From contig CAVPTI010000012.1 of the NCBI GenBank assembly GCA_963708775.1, positions 248,001 through 312,000 on the forward strand: 64,000 nt of DNA, in the 5' to 3' direction. A program made the position numbers and the translations under genes. Source of the DNA: JAGVSR01 sp963708775. GTDB taxonomy: Bacteria; Pseudomonadota; Alphaproteobacteria; Rhizobiales; Hyphomicrobiaceae. How positions within the stretch are numbered: the first letter of the stretch is position 1; each line of letters begins with the position of its first letter. Shown one piece after another: positions 1 to 9,900 of this stretch. The notes beneath the pieces were generated by a model. It had not been told where the DNA came from. It ran no database searches and saw nothing but the letters and a program-made list of their open reading frames with translations.

Positions 1-162
1 GGTGATATCAAGAACGGCTTTGCGAAAATCTGCCTCGTTTGTCGTCTGGCAGGCAGCGTAATCGCCTGTGGGAGACGGCGGCGCGGCAAAGGCCGGGGCG
101 ATCGATCCGAAGAGAAGCGAGAAGACCGCCGTTACAGCGGCTGCATGCCTAGCCCTGTTCAA
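1..162 (-). CDS. Secreted protein of unknown function, N-terminal part only
   Basis: An open frame of 54 codons runs leftward off the window edge, so only the N-terminus is present. It begins at a TTG codon (160-162) with AGGAG about 10 bases upstream; no ATG is available in frame before the stop at 199-201. The product starts with a basic stretch, a hydrophobic core and an AFA-A cleavage site near residue 27, which is a convincing signal peptide. The mature part starts with a Pro-rich segment and a single Cys at residue 38. I do not recognise the family. The TTG start is the weakest part of the call; the signal peptide supports the reading frame. Confidence 0.5.
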   Translation of the reverse strand, partial: MNRARHAAAVTAVFSLLFGSIAPAFAAPPSPTGDYAACQTTNEADFRKAVLDIT

Positions 163-914
163 CTCGCGCGCACTCCTGCTCGGTCCTGCGATTGGAGGTT
201 AACTTCCATTTATAGCGACTGTTGTGGCCGGCCGCAGATATCTTTCTCCCGCTGAGAAACACTCTGGCCTAATTGGAGTTTGGGCCGCCCGTCCAGCATG
301 GATACCTATAGCTGATTGTTCAGACTTATAGGAAATGGTGAGGGAAGACGAACGGCGGCTGTTAACCGATACGTCGCTGTTTGCGGCCGTGATGAGCAAA
401 GCGCGATATCTTTTCGCCAGTCGTATTGATGACGGGGTAGGTACGGTGCGGGCGATGGGGCTTACTGGGGGCGTTGATGTGGAGGGGGAGCCGGCGTGTT
501 TATCGCCCGGCCATGGGTTTCGTCATGATTTCGCCCTACCGAGCAACTCTGCGCATTGCGCGCGCGCCATGGGCCAGAAGTATAAATCGCACAGCAACCT
601 GCTGATGATGCACCATATTTGCTCGTTTTGGGGAGCAGTAACCGCTTCGGCATCCCGTTGCGGCACACTGACCTATCGTCATATGTGGCTAGCCAAGCGA
701 AAACCATACGGTCAGATTGCTGCGTCGCAGCAAACCAAGGTCCGAAACGGCGGCTGCCGGGGCGGAAGCAATAGGAAGAAGCCGATCGGCCCTCTCACTC
801 AGAGTGGCCACGGTGAGCGTCGAGCAGAGGCATTATTTCAGGATGTGCTTGGCTTTGGCGTCGCGATCGGTTTAATTCGCTTTGTGCGGAGTGCGAGCAT
901 TCGTGGCTAACCAG
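163..914. other. Long gap without a convincing gene
   Basis: About 750 bases separate the divergently transcribed secreted protein and the hydrolase. The longest open frame is 191 codons on the plus strand (335-910). It has no ribosome-binding site at a proper distance, a composition unlike its neighbours and no recognisable motif, so I do not call it. An imperfect palindrome centred on GTTAAC lies at about 195-208. Promoters for both flanking genes must lie here, but I see no clear -35/-10 pair. The stretch looks less G+C-biased than the rest of the window. Confidence 0.4.
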
Positions 915-1793
915 ATGAAAATAAAAGAAAAGTTCACCGGTTTCCGGGGAAGCTTGGTGATCCCGGGTGGTCGGGTGGGTGTGCTGCTTGTCCATTCTCT
1001 TGGAGGCAACCCGATCGAATTGCGCTTCGTCGCGCAGGGGCTCGCGCGCCAAGGTTACACCGTTTATTGCCCGCTTTTGCCAGGTTTAGGCGGTGGAACG
1101 GATGTTTCAGGACTGTCCACCTGGAAGGACTGGTACCGCGCTATCGAAACCGCGCATGACGATCTCAAAGCGCGTTGCGATACTGTGCTCGTCGGTGGCT
1201 TATCCGCTGGCGCCATGCTTGCTCTCCGGCTCGCCCGAGAGCGTCCCGACGAAGTCCAGGGCGTCATGCTGTTTGCCCCGACGATCTGGCCGAACGGCTG
1301 GGCTATCCCTAAGAGCTTCTACTTCTTCAAACTCGTGCATCAGAAGTGGTTCGCGCGGCTGTTCCATTTCCGCCAGCGCGCGCCCTACGGAATAAAAGAC
1401 GAGCGCATCCGCAACTTCGTCATCGAGAGCTTCAAGAGCGACGAACGTCCGATTGAGGACCTGTTCGGCCGCGGCGGTGGCCTCGTGTTCGAGTTCAAGC
1501 AACTGGCCAAGGACGTTCGCCGTGGCCTGAAGCGCATTAAACAGGATGTGGCAATCTTCCATCCGCGAGAAGATGACCAGAGCGGCCTGTGGAACGCGCT
1601 GACGTTGCAACAGAACCTCGGCGGAATGGTGGAATGCACCGTTCTGGACGATTGCTATCACATGGTGACGCTCGATCGCCAACGGTCGGTCGTCGTGGAC
1701 CGTGCTGTCGAGTTCGCCGTCCGCCTCACGCACAAGCTGCAGGAAAAGGCGGCAGTCAAGGAACTGCTCAAGGGGAAGGGCGTCGGCGAGTAA
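915..1793 (+). CDS. Alpha/beta fold hydrolase (carboxylesterase / monoacylglycerol-lipase type)
   Basis: A cytoplasmic serine hydrolase of about 292 residues. The nucleophile elbow GLSAG (Ser about residue 97) follows a VLVGG strand. An HSLGG oxyanion-loop motif lies near the N-terminus, and the acid and histidine of the triad are probably in the PREDD and CYHMVTLD segments near the C-terminus. This pattern fits Est30-like carboxylesterases or monoacylglycerol lipases; the substrate cannot be read from the sequence. I chose ATG 915. In-frame GTG 903 (GGAG about 11 bases upstream) and TTG 882 are alternatives, and none has an ideal ribosome-binding site. The gene stands alone and ends at a strong terminator. 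Confidence 0.85.
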   Translation: MKIKEKFTGFRGSLVIPGGRVGVLLVHSLGGNPIELRFVAQGLARQGYTVYCPLLPGLGGGTDVSGLSTWKDWYRAIETAHDDLKARCDTVLVGGLSAGAMLALRLARERPDEVQGVMLFAPTIWPNGWAIPKSFYFFKLVHQKWFARLFHFRQRAPYGIKDERIRNFVIESFKSDERPIEDLFGRGGGLVFEFKQLAKDVRRGLKRIKQDVAIFHPREDDQSGLWNALTLQQNLGGMVECTVLDDCYHMVTLDRQRSVVVDRAVEFAVRLTHKLQEKAAVKELLKGKGVGE

Positions 1794-1822
1794 TCGCTGA
1801 ACCACCTCGATGAAATGACAAA

Positions 1823-1854
1823 CGCCGCAGCGCAATTCGCTGCGGCGCTTTTGT
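1823..1854 (+). terminator. Rho-independent terminator after the hydrolase gene
   Basis: A perfect stem of ten pairs (1823-1832 with 1838-1847) around a CAATT loop is followed by CTTTTGTTT. It sits 30 bases after the hydrolase stop and just before the end of the convergent DUF2147 gene. Confidence 0.8.
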
Positions 1855-1868
1855 TTCGAGGTTGCGTC

Positions 1869-2462
1869 TTAGCGAGCCGCCCAGGGCAAGGATTCACCAC
1901 CCCCGGGGGCAGCCTTGGCAGAGCCGGACGCTGCTGCGTCACAGCGCGGAAGATCGACCGGAGCCCGGTTCCAAATGAAGCTTTTTGAAAGAAGCTTGAT
2001 GCCTTTGTAGCCGGTCACCTTCAGCTGATCGGGACCTTGCAGCGTGAGTGTCACGTTGTACGAAGAGCCCGTCTTCGGATCGTAGATCCAGCCTTGATCC
2101 CACGTTCCTTCCGGCAGCTTCTGCACATCGCCGATGACCTGCAATCCACAGATCGGAGTCGTGCGTCGCGCGGGGTTGGGATTGTAGCGATCGACGAGCG
2201 GCTGACCCTCGGCGTTCACCGTGTCTTTGAGCCAGGCAATCCGGCCACACAGTTTGCTGCCGCAGGGCACGAGCTCAACGGCGCCCTTTCCTGTGTCGTC
2301 ATACCAGAGGCCGGCTTCGAGAGGCTGTGCTCGTGCGGCGATGGTTCCGAAGAGACTGATGGCGAGGGTCACTCCCGCGAGCCGGATAGCTCCGACGAAC
2401 GAGGGGTGCGATTGCGTCTTGGTGCCGCGTAACAAAGCATTCACCTTGGATAGTTGAGACAT
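1869..2462 (-). CDS. DUF2147 family secreted protein
   Basis: A protein of 197 residues with an N-terminal hydrophobic signal segment ending around AARAQ (about residue 45), so it is probably periplasmic. The mature part has features of the DUF2147 family: a GLWYDD opening, a GKGAVELVPCG strand, a LCGRIAWLKD segment with paired cysteines, and a GWIYDPKTG repeat-like strand. The family is common in Alphaproteobacteria and its function is unknown. I use ATG 2462; an in-frame TTG at 2471 would add three residues. The C-terminus is Ala/Gly-rich and looks disordered. The gene converges on the hydrolase across a terminator. Confidence 0.85.
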   Translation of the reverse strand: MSQLSKVNALLRGTKTQSHPSFVGAIRLAGVTLAISLFGTIAARAQPLEAGLWYDDTGKGAVELVPCGSKLCGRIAWLKDTVNAEGQPLVDRYNPNPARRTTPICGLQVIGDVQKLPEGTWDQGWIYDPKTGSSYNVTLTLQGPDQLKVTGYKGIKLLSKSFIWNRAPVDLPRCDAAASGSAKAAPGGGESLPWAAR

Positions 2463-2792
2463 GGTGTACAATTAATGCCAGACCTTGGCGCGGGAAAGCG
2501 GCGAAAACAGGAACTTAACCGCTGACGGTCGGGCGGCAAGCTCCCGATAGCCGATCGGTCGCAACGCCTGAACACTTTTTCGCCAAAGCGCTTTGCACTT
2601 AACCTCCTGCGCCATTGGTAGTACAAAACGAACGCTCCGGTCGTGTGTGGGTTGCTGGAACGCGCGACCTCGAAAGCGCAGTTCGTAACCCGCGAGAAGT
2701 TTTGTAAGTGAGCCTGACGTCCAGGCCACTTGCAAACGGCCTATCCTGCATTCCGCCATCGGGGCGGACCCGAACCTGGAACCGCCTCTGCG
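2463..2792. other. Intergenic promoter region
   Basis: About 330 bases lie between the divergent DUF2147 gene and the ABC exporter operon. I see no coding region with support, no hairpin of note and no repeat. It presumably carries the two divergent promoters. Confidence 0.4.
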
Positions 2793-3932
2793 ATGATCTT
2801 GACACTCGCGTTCCGCAACCTCTTTCACGACCGCATCCGTCTGGCTGTGACGCTGGTGGGAATCCTGTTTTCAATCGTGCTGGTCGCCGTGCAGCTTGGC
2901 CTCTATCTCGGCTCGAGCCGCATGATCACAAACATGATCGAAAAGACGAACAGCGATCTTTGGATCACCACGTTCGGTGCCAAGAGCTTCGAGGAGGGCG
3001 GAATTCTGCTCACTCCGGGCCAGCGGCATCAAGCCTTGGCGACGCCGGGAGTGAAAGCGGTCATCCCGATGGTTTCCGCGTTCGCTGAATGGCGCAAGCC
3101 CGGTGGTGGATCGACCCGTGTCGCGGTCGTGGGCATCGACGCAGAGGACGGAGGCCTGGAACCCTGGAACCTCGTTGAAGGGACGTGGGATGATATCCGC
3201 GCGCCTGACGCTATCGCCGTCGACAGGTCCTACTTGAAAGATCTTGGCATCGAGGGGATCGGCAGCACGGCCCAGATTGCTTTGGGGCGCATTCGAGTCC
3301 GTGCTCTGACCGACGGCATCAGGTCATTCACTCAGTCACCCTACGTGTTTACGCCGCTGCAACGGGCGCGCAATCTTCTCAACCTGGATGGCGAGAAGGG
3401 TGACAAGAGCACGTTCTTCCTCGTGCAGCTTCAACCTGGAGCCAATCTGGAAACGGTTCGCGCCGCACTGCAGGAACGGCTTGAAGGTACGGACGTTCTG
3501 ACAAAGGCCGAGTTCCGCGACCGCAGTCTGGGTCAGTGGCTGTTTAAAACGGGTGCCGGTATTGCGCTCATCGGCGGGGCGCTGCTCGGTATTCTCGTTG
3601 GTACAGTCATCGTGGCGCAGACGCTGTATTCCAGCACCAAAGATCACATCAATGAGTTCGCCACGCTACGTGCGCTGGGCTCATCGGGTTCCTATATCCA
3701 CAAAGTGATTTTGGCCCAGGCGGGTCTCAGCGCGGTCATAGGCTACAGTCTTGGCATGATCATCGCGCTGGTGATCCTCTATCTGAGCCGCAATTCGCCG
3801 CTTCCGCTGGTGATGACGCCGGGCCTGGCGTTCTCGCTTTTCGCACTGACACTGTTCATGTGCGCAATTTCAGCGGTATCGGCCATCGTCAAAGTTACAA
3901 AGATTGATCCAGCCACGGTGTTCAGCAGATGA
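2793..3932 (+). CDS. ABC transporter permease, DevC/MacB-like
   Basis: The integral membrane subunit of a three-gene exporter, about 379 residues. It has the FtsX/MacB layout: one N-terminal membrane helix (LAVTLVGILFSIVLVAVQLG region), a large extracytoplasmic domain of about 190 residues, then three helices near residues 255-285, 315-335 and 350-370. The extracytoplasmic domain follows MacB-like permeases that couple to a periplasmic adaptor. I chose ATG 2793, which places the first helix near the N-terminus; an upstream in-frame start at 2730 would add 21 residues without a membrane or signal segment. The stop overlaps the ATPase gene by four bases. Confidence 0.85.
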   Translation: MILTLAFRNLFHDRIRLAVTLVGILFSIVLVAVQLGLYLGSSRMITNMIEKTNSDLWITTFGAKSFEEGGILLTPGQRHQALATPGVKAVIPMVSAFAEWRKPGGGSTRVAVVGIDAEDGGLEPWNLVEGTWDDIRAPDAIAVDRSYLKDLGIEGIGSTAQIALGRIRVRALTDGIRSFTQSPYVFTPLQRARNLLNLDGEKGDKSTFFLVQLQPGANLETVRAALQERLEGTDVLTKAEFRDRSLGQWLFKTGAGIALIGGALLGILVGTVIVAQTLYSSTKDHINEFATLRALGSSGSYIHKVILAQAGLSAVIGYSLGMIIALVILYLSRNSPLPLVMTPGLAFSLFALTLFMCAISAVSAIVKVTKIDPATVFSR

Positions 3933-4687
3933 CGAACGAAACTCCCGTTCTCGAAGCCAGGGACATCGTCAAGGAGCTCGGCAAAGGCGCCGGCAAGGTG
4001 ATGGCTCTGAAGGGTGTGAGCCTCAAGCTCGTGCCGGGCGAACTGACCCTGCTAATGGGGCCTTCCGGCTCGGGCAAAACCACCCTTTTGTCGATACTCG
4101 GGTGCATTCTTTCGCCGACCTCCGGCGACGTCCGTATCGCAGGCCACACGACGTCCGGTCTTGGACCTGAGGAACTCGCGGAGCTGAGGCGTAAGCACAT
4201 CGGCTTCATCTTCCAGAGCTACAATCTGTTTCCGACGCTGAACGCGGTCGAAAATGTTCGTATCGCCCTGGATGTTCTCGGACAAAAGGGTTATCCGGCC
4301 GCGGCGCGCGCCGAAGAGGTGCTGCGCGAGGTGGGACTGGGCCATCGCCTGCAAAACTATCCCAGCAATCTTTCGGGCGGTGAGCAGCAGCGCGTGGCCG
4401 TGGCCCGCGCAATCGCGGCATCGCCGTCCATCGTGCTCGCCGACGAACCGACCGCGGCTCTCGACAGCGAGAACGGCCATGCGGTGATGGCGCTGCTGGC
4501 GCGTATCGCCAAGGAACAAAACCGAAGCGTGCTGGCCGTCACGCACGATCCGCGCACGCTTGGATATGCCGATCGCGTGGTGCGGATCGAAGACGGCAAG
4601 ATTGTCGGCGAAGAGCGCCGGCCTGAGGGTGTCAACTCGCCCGAAATCACCGATTTGACGAAAAAGAGGCGTAAGGCAAATGCTTAA
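3929..4687 (+). CDS. ABC transporter ATP-binding protein, DevA/MacB-like
   Basis: The ATPase that powers the neighbouring permease, 252 residues. Walker A is GPSGSGKT (about residue 45), the signature is LSGGEQQR, Walker B is IVLADEP followed by TAALDS, and the H-loop is in VTHDPRT. The Q-loop is in FIFQSYNLFP, typical of the LolD/MacB/DevA branch. The start overlaps the permease stop (ATGA), and the stop overlaps the start of the adaptor gene, so the three are translationally coupled. The order permease-ATPase-adaptor matches DevBCA-type exporters, which in cyanobacteria export glycolipids; the cargo here is unknown. Confidence 0.92.
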   Translation: MTNETPVLEARDIVKELGKGAGKVMALKGVSLKLVPGELTLLMGPSGSGKTTLLSILGCILSPTSGDVRIAGHTTSGLGPEELAELRRKHIGFIFQSYNLFPTLNAVENVRIALDVLGQKGYPAAARAEEVLREVGLGHRLQNYPSNLSGGEQQRVAVARAIAASPSIVLADEPTAALDSENGHAVMALLARIAKEQNRSVLAVTHDPRTLGYADRVVRIEDGKIVGEERRPEGVNSPEITDLTKKRRKANA

Positions 4688-5754
4688 AGTCGATCCGACC
4701 GTTCAGACGCTGACGGTAGCGGGCATCATCGCGATCGCACTCAGTGTGTTGATCAACGGCACGCTGTCTTCGCACAGCCAGGATAAACCGACCACGCAAA
4801 TGGCGGCGGCCGAGACGGGGGTTTCCGCGAAGGGATCATGGGCGGCATCCGCGACCGGCCGGGTAGAGCCGAAAGAGGGTGAGATCCGGCTCGTTTCGCA
4901 GGCACCGGGTGAAATCCTCGAGGTAATAGCGAAGACTGGCGACAAGGTTCAGTCAGGTGATCTTTTGGTGCGGCTCGATGACAGCGACGCCCAAGCGAAG
5001 CTGACCGCCGCGATTGCGGAAGAAGCCGTGCGCGTTCTGGAGCGCGATGAGGAACTGGCCAAAGGCCCGGCTCTAGACCGGCGCAATGCCGAGGATGCGG
5101 TATCGAACGCCGAGCGCTCGGTTTATGCGGCACAGACTTCTCTCGACGATATTGCACGGAAAGTTCGCGGCGGGCACCTCGACTGCGGATGAGCTCAATT
5201 CTGCGCGGAAAAAGCTTTCCGAAGCTCAGGCTAAGTTGACGGAAGAGCGGGCTGCTCTCGCGAAGGTTGCTGCACGCGCTGACATGCCGTTGCCGTCGCG
5301 TTTGGAATCGTCTCTGACGCTTGCGCGCTCGGACGTCACGCAGGTCCTCAATGCAATCGAGCGTACGCGTGTACGTGCGCCGGCTGACGGAACGGTTTTG
5401 AACGTCTGGGCAAAGCAGGGCGAAGTCGCGGTCACATCACCGGAAGCGCCGCTGGCGCTGTTTGGTGATTTGGGGTCGCTGCGCGTTCGCACCGAGGTGG
5501 AAGAGCGGGACGTAACCAAGATCCGGGTGGGTCAGAAAGCTGTCGTCAAGGCCGACGCCTTCGGTGCCCAGGAGTTCACGGGTGTGGTGACGTCGATTGC
5601 GCCGGCGCTCGGTGCGCAGCGGATAACGTCACGCGGTCCGCGGCGTCCGAACGATGTCGAGGTTCTCGAGGTGATGGTGGCGCTCGATGGGCAGCCGCCA
5701 CTGCTCACGGGGATGCGTGTCGACGTCTTCTTCAAATCAGACGCGGCGTCGTAA
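4680..5754 (+). CDS. Periplasmic adaptor (HlyD/DevB family) of the ABC exporter, frameshifted as written
   Basis: A membrane-fusion protein linking the permease to an outer-membrane channel. The first part (4680 to about 5160) has an N-terminal membrane anchor, a biotinyl-lipoyl-like half (APGEILEVIAKTGDKVQSG) and a coiled coil. The second part, in the next frame, resumes with FAAGTSTADELN and carries the rest of the coiled coil, the second lipoyl half (RVRAPADGTVLNVWAKQGE) and the beta-barrel. The break is at an AAA run at 5160-5162, where one extra A explains it. Both halves are well conserved, so a sequence error is more likely than a dead gene. ATG 4680 overlaps the ATPase stop. Confidence 0.82.
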
Positions 5755-5780
5755 CGAACGCACCTGAATGAGAGAGATAA

Positions 5781-5810
5781 AAAGCGCGGGGTTGCTCCCC
5801 GCGCTTTTTT
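5781..5810. terminator. Bidirectional terminator between the ABC exporter and DUF533 genes
   Basis: An 11-pair stem (5781-5791 with 5797-5807) around TTGCT is followed by T residues on the plus strand; the A run on the other side gives a T run on the minus strand. It lies between two convergent genes and can serve both. Confidence 0.85.
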
Positions 5811-5831
5811 CATTGGCGGGTTTGTGCGCGA

Positions 5832-6869
5832 TCAGGCAGCGGTGCTCTTCGCGGTGGCGTCGACCTGACGGGCAAGATCTGGGTCGATGCCGAGGGTTGC
5901 AGCCAGTTCGGCAAGGAAACCGGTTTCGGAAGCATTGTCGCCGTCGATAGCAATGCGCGCGGCGGTGTAGACCTGCAAGGCTTCTTCGGCGGAATTCACG
6001 CTGGCCGCTAGCGAGGCTGCTGTTGCTGGACTGCGCAGTTCCTGTTCCAGGAAGGCTTTGGCTTCGGGGCTTGCTGCGGCTCCACCTGCGGACTCGACGA
6101 TGCGCATGTACTCGCGATCGTCGATGCGGCCGTCGGCTGCGGCGGCTGCAATCATGGCGCGAATAATGTGCATCGCGGCGTCATTGGAAATCGCAGCAGG
6201 CTCGAAGCCCGATCCAGCAGGAGCTTCCGTCGCGGCGTTCTGCGGTCCGGTGATCAGCGGTTTCCCGGCTTGATGGTTCTGATAGGCCTTATAAGCAAGG
6301 CCGCCAATGAGGGCCAGAGCACCGAGCTTGACAGCGCCGGTCGTCACCCCGCGGCCGGTTCGTGTTCCAAGGAGAATAGCTCCGAGACCACCCAGCACCG
6401 CACCTGCTCCGAGCTGGTTCTTAGCCATCAGCTCCTTGACCTGCGCGAGCAGTTCTTCGGGCGACTTGCCGCCGGTAGCATTGGTGACGGCATCGCGAGC
6501 ACCTGTCGCATCGCCGACCTTCGCCGCGCCCTCCTTCACGCCTTGCGTCGCCTGACCGAAAGCCTTGGTCAGGGTATCCACGAGTTCAGCACCTGATGGG
6601 CCACCAAACTTGACCGCCTGCTCCTTCACCTGAGCAAGGATCTGATCGAGATTGGCGCCGCCTGCTCCACCAGAGATATTGCGGACGATGTCCGCTAGGC
6701 CGCCTTGCCCTGAACCCGCGCCTTGGCCGCTTGGAGACTGCACGGCGGCTGCGATTTGCCCGAAGAGGTCGGCGAGGCCGCCGCCTTGCGCGCCGGTACC
6801 GGTCGTAGACGTGGCCGAACGCTGTGAACTTCCAGAAAGCTGCTCAAGGAGGGCTTTGGCGTCGAACAT
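5832..6869 (-). CDS. DUF533 family (YebE-like) membrane protein
   Basis: A protein of about 345 residues with a low-complexity Gly/Ser/Gln-rich N-terminal half (to about residue 130), a short hydrophobic segment around residues 150-200 (GAVLGGLGAILLGTRTGRG, LGALALIGGLAYKAY), and a C-terminal TerB-like helical domain that includes AAADGRIDDREYMRI. This matches the DUF533 family of inner-membrane proteins of unknown function, including E. coli YebE. ATG 6869 is preceded by AAGGAA at eight bases; a start five codons further upstream lacks this. The gene is monocistronic and ends at the shared terminator. Confidence 0.85.
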   Translation of the reverse strand: MFDAKALLEQLSGSSQRSATSTTGTGAQGGGLADLFGQIAAAVQSPSGQGAGSGQGGLADIVRNISGGAGGANLDQILAQVKEQAVKFGGPSGAELVDTLTKAFGQATQGVKEGAAKVGDATGARDAVTNATGGKSPEELLAQVKELMAKNQLGAGAVLGGLGAILLGTRTGRGVTTGAVKLGALALIGGLAYKAYQNHQAGKPLITGPQNAATEAPAGSGFEPAAISNDAAMHIIRAMIAAAAADGRIDDREYMRIVESAGGAAASPEAKAFLEQELRSPATAASLAASVNSAEEALQVYTAARIAIDGDNASETGFLAELAATLGIDPDLARQVDATAKSTAA

Positions 6870-6955
6870 GGCAATTCCTTTCAATGCGCTAGGGGGAGAC
6901 CTGGTCCGATATAGGGGCCGGGTGCCGGGTCAGCAATGGAGGGAGGTCATCAGCC

Positions 6956-9900
6956 TTACTCTGCTGCAATGCGTCCGCCGGTGTGCGGCAGTGGCTGAAC
7001 CGATTCAGCGGCACGCGGAGGAACGCGAGGCGTTTCGTCGATCTCTTCGTCGCCTTCATCTGTGGCGTTGGGCTGGAAGATAAAGGACATCAGCCACGTC
7101 ACGCCACGGGAAAGGTCGTCCATCACGGAGAAAAACGATGGCACGAACACGAGCGACAGGATTGTCGAAACGAGAAGTCCGCCGATGACGGCGATGGCCA
7201 TTGGCGCGCGGAACTCGCCGCCGTCGCCAAGTGCGAACGCGCTGGGGAGCATGCCCGCAGCCATGGCGATCGTCGTCATCACGATGGGGCGTGCGCGCTT
7301 GCGTCCGGCTTCGAGAAGAGCCGTGGTCCGTTCTGTGCCGCGTGCAATTTCTTCGACCGCGAAGTCGACGAGCATGATCGCGTTCTTCGTCACGATGCCC
7401 ATGAGCATGAGGAGGCCGATATAAACCGGCATGCTGATCGGGTTGTTGGTTGCAATGAGCGCGATCACGACGCCGCCGAACGACAGCGGCAGCGAGAGCA
7501 GAATGGTGATCGGCTGGAAGACGCTGCCAAAGAGCAGGATGAGCAGGCCAAGCACGATCATCAGGCCGGTCCCCATGGCTGTGATAAAGCCATTGGCGAC
7601 CTCGTCCTGAATCTCGGCATCGCCGGTCGCAAGCAGGCGCACACCTTCGGGTAGACCGATCTTTTCAACCTCGGCAACGAAAGCTTCTCGAGCACTTCCA
7701 AGTGCGAAGCCCTTCACGAGATCCGCGCCAAGCTCCGCACGGCGCTCGCGATCATAGCGATCGATGGCGCTTGGTCCGCGGCCAAATGAAATGTCAGCAA
7801 CGGCAGAGAGGGGTATCGATTTGCCGGCGGCGTTGGTGAGGCGAAGGTTCGCGATGCGCTGCAGGTTTTCGCGCGCGTTCTCTTCAACCTGTACGCGGAT
7901 GGGGATCAGGCGGTCGCCCGAGGTGAACTTGGCGAGATTAGCGTCGACATCGCCGATGGTGGCGACGCGAACTGTTTCGGCGATCTGATCGGGCGTGATG
8001 CCCAGTACGGAAGCCTTATCGAGTTGCGGGACGATGCGGATCTCTGGCCGGTCGAGAGCTGATTTGGAAGCTACGTTGAAGAAGCCCGGCAACTGCCGTA
8101 CGGCGGTTTCCACCTTCGACACGCCTTTTGCCAGAGCATCACCATCGCGCGAGAGTAGCGAGAACGAGAGTTCCCGCTCGCCGCGTTCGTTAACGAACCA
8201 GGCGCGCACGTCGGGAACGTCGGCAATCGTGGCGGACAGGATTGCCTTCAGTTCCTTCTGCGGTTTGTCGCGCTCGGTCTTGGGCACGAGGCGAACGTTG
8301 ACAGCGGCGCGTCGTACTTCGAGCGTACCGGTCGGTGAGACGCCGCCAAGAACGAAGACGCTCGCGACTTCAGGAATATTCTGGAGACGGCGCGTGACTT
8401 CGTCGGTCATGATACGCGTGTCTTCGAGGCGGGCGCCGGGTGGAAGTTCGGCGGAGATGACGACGCGGGATGTATCTTCGTCCGGGATGAAGCCCGTGGG
8501 CAGCATCGCGGTCGCATAGATCGAACCTGCGAATACGCCCATGCCGACGATCAACGTGACGTAGCGCCAACGAAGTGTTGCTGCGAGGAAGTGGACGTAG
8601 CCGCGCATGATTGGCCCGCCCTCCATGTCGTGGGGAGGGACGGGACGCATCAGATAAGCCGCCATCATAGGCGTTATGAGGCGCGCGACGAGCAATGAGA
8701 ATAAGACTGCCACCGCGACGGTCAGGCCGAACTGACGGAAGTACTGGCCGGCCACACCGCCCATGAAGGAAACTGGGGCAAAGATGGCGACGATCGTGAG
8801 CGTAATGGCGATCACGGCGAGGCCGATCTCGTCGGCAGCTTCCATAGCGGCGCGGTAGGGTGATTTGCCCATTCGCATGTGGCGGACGATATTCTCGATC
8901 TCGACGATGGCGTCGTCGACCAGGATGCCGGTCACGAGGGTGATTGCGAGCAGAGAGACGAGGTTCAGCGAAAAGCCCATGAGGCTCATCGCCCAGAACG
9001 TGGGAATTGCGGATAACGGGAGGGCAATGGCCGTGATCAGGGTGGCGCGTGAGTTGCGCAAAAAGAGGAACACGGTGATCACCGCGAGGATGGCGCCTTC
9101 GATCAGCGTGGTCATCGCAGCTTCGTAATTGCCGCGCGTGTAAGAGACGGCATCGTCGATTTTGCTGAGTGTGACTTCGGGGTAGCGCTTATCGAGTTCG
9201 GCCAGCCGCTTTTCGACGGCGTCCGCGACCGAGAGTTCGCTTGCGCCTTTGGAGCGGAATACGGAAAACGACACGACGGGTTGACCGTCCAGGCGGGCAA
9301 ACGAGCGGGCCTCTTCCGCGTCATCAAGCACGCGCCCAAGATCGGAGAGGCGAACATAGCGGCCACCGGTGATGGCGATTTTCGTCTCTGCCAGCTCGGC
9401 GACGGTCTTGGCGCCGGCAAGTATACGGATCGCCTGTTCTTGCTGGCCAACTTCGCCTCGGCCGGAACCGATATCGACGTTGGTGGCGCGGATCTGGCGG
9501 TTTACGTCGGCTGCAGTAATGCCGTACGCCAGGAGCCGGTCTGGATCGAGGAGTACGCGAATCTCGCGTTTGACACCGCCGTAGCGTTCGACCCGACCGA
9601 CGCCCTTAACGACAAGCAATTCGCGCTTGATGACATCATCGACGTGCCACGAGAGCTGTTCGAGTGTCATGCCGGGCGAGACGGCGGCGTAGGCGAGAAT
9701 GGCTTGGCCTTCGACGTCGATGCGCTGGATGATGGGCTCGTCGATCGTGCGGGGCAGTTCGGGCCGGATCTTCTCAATCGCATCTTTAACGTCATTCAAT
9801 GCGCGGTCGGTATCTATCTCCAGGCGAAACTCGATGGCCGTGGTGGAGACGCCGTCACTCAAGGACGTGATCAGATGCTTCACGCCGGTGATGTTAGCGA

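Noticed and set aside
335..910. 191-codon open frame on the plus strand
   Set aside because: No ribosome-binding site at proper spacing, no motif, composition unlike neighbouring genes, and it overlaps the better supported hydrolase gene.
4680..5754. Programmed +1 frameshifting in the adaptor gene
   Set aside because: There is no slippery sequence plus rare or stop codon context at the break, and the same kind of break occurs in many unrelated genes, so an error is the better explanation.
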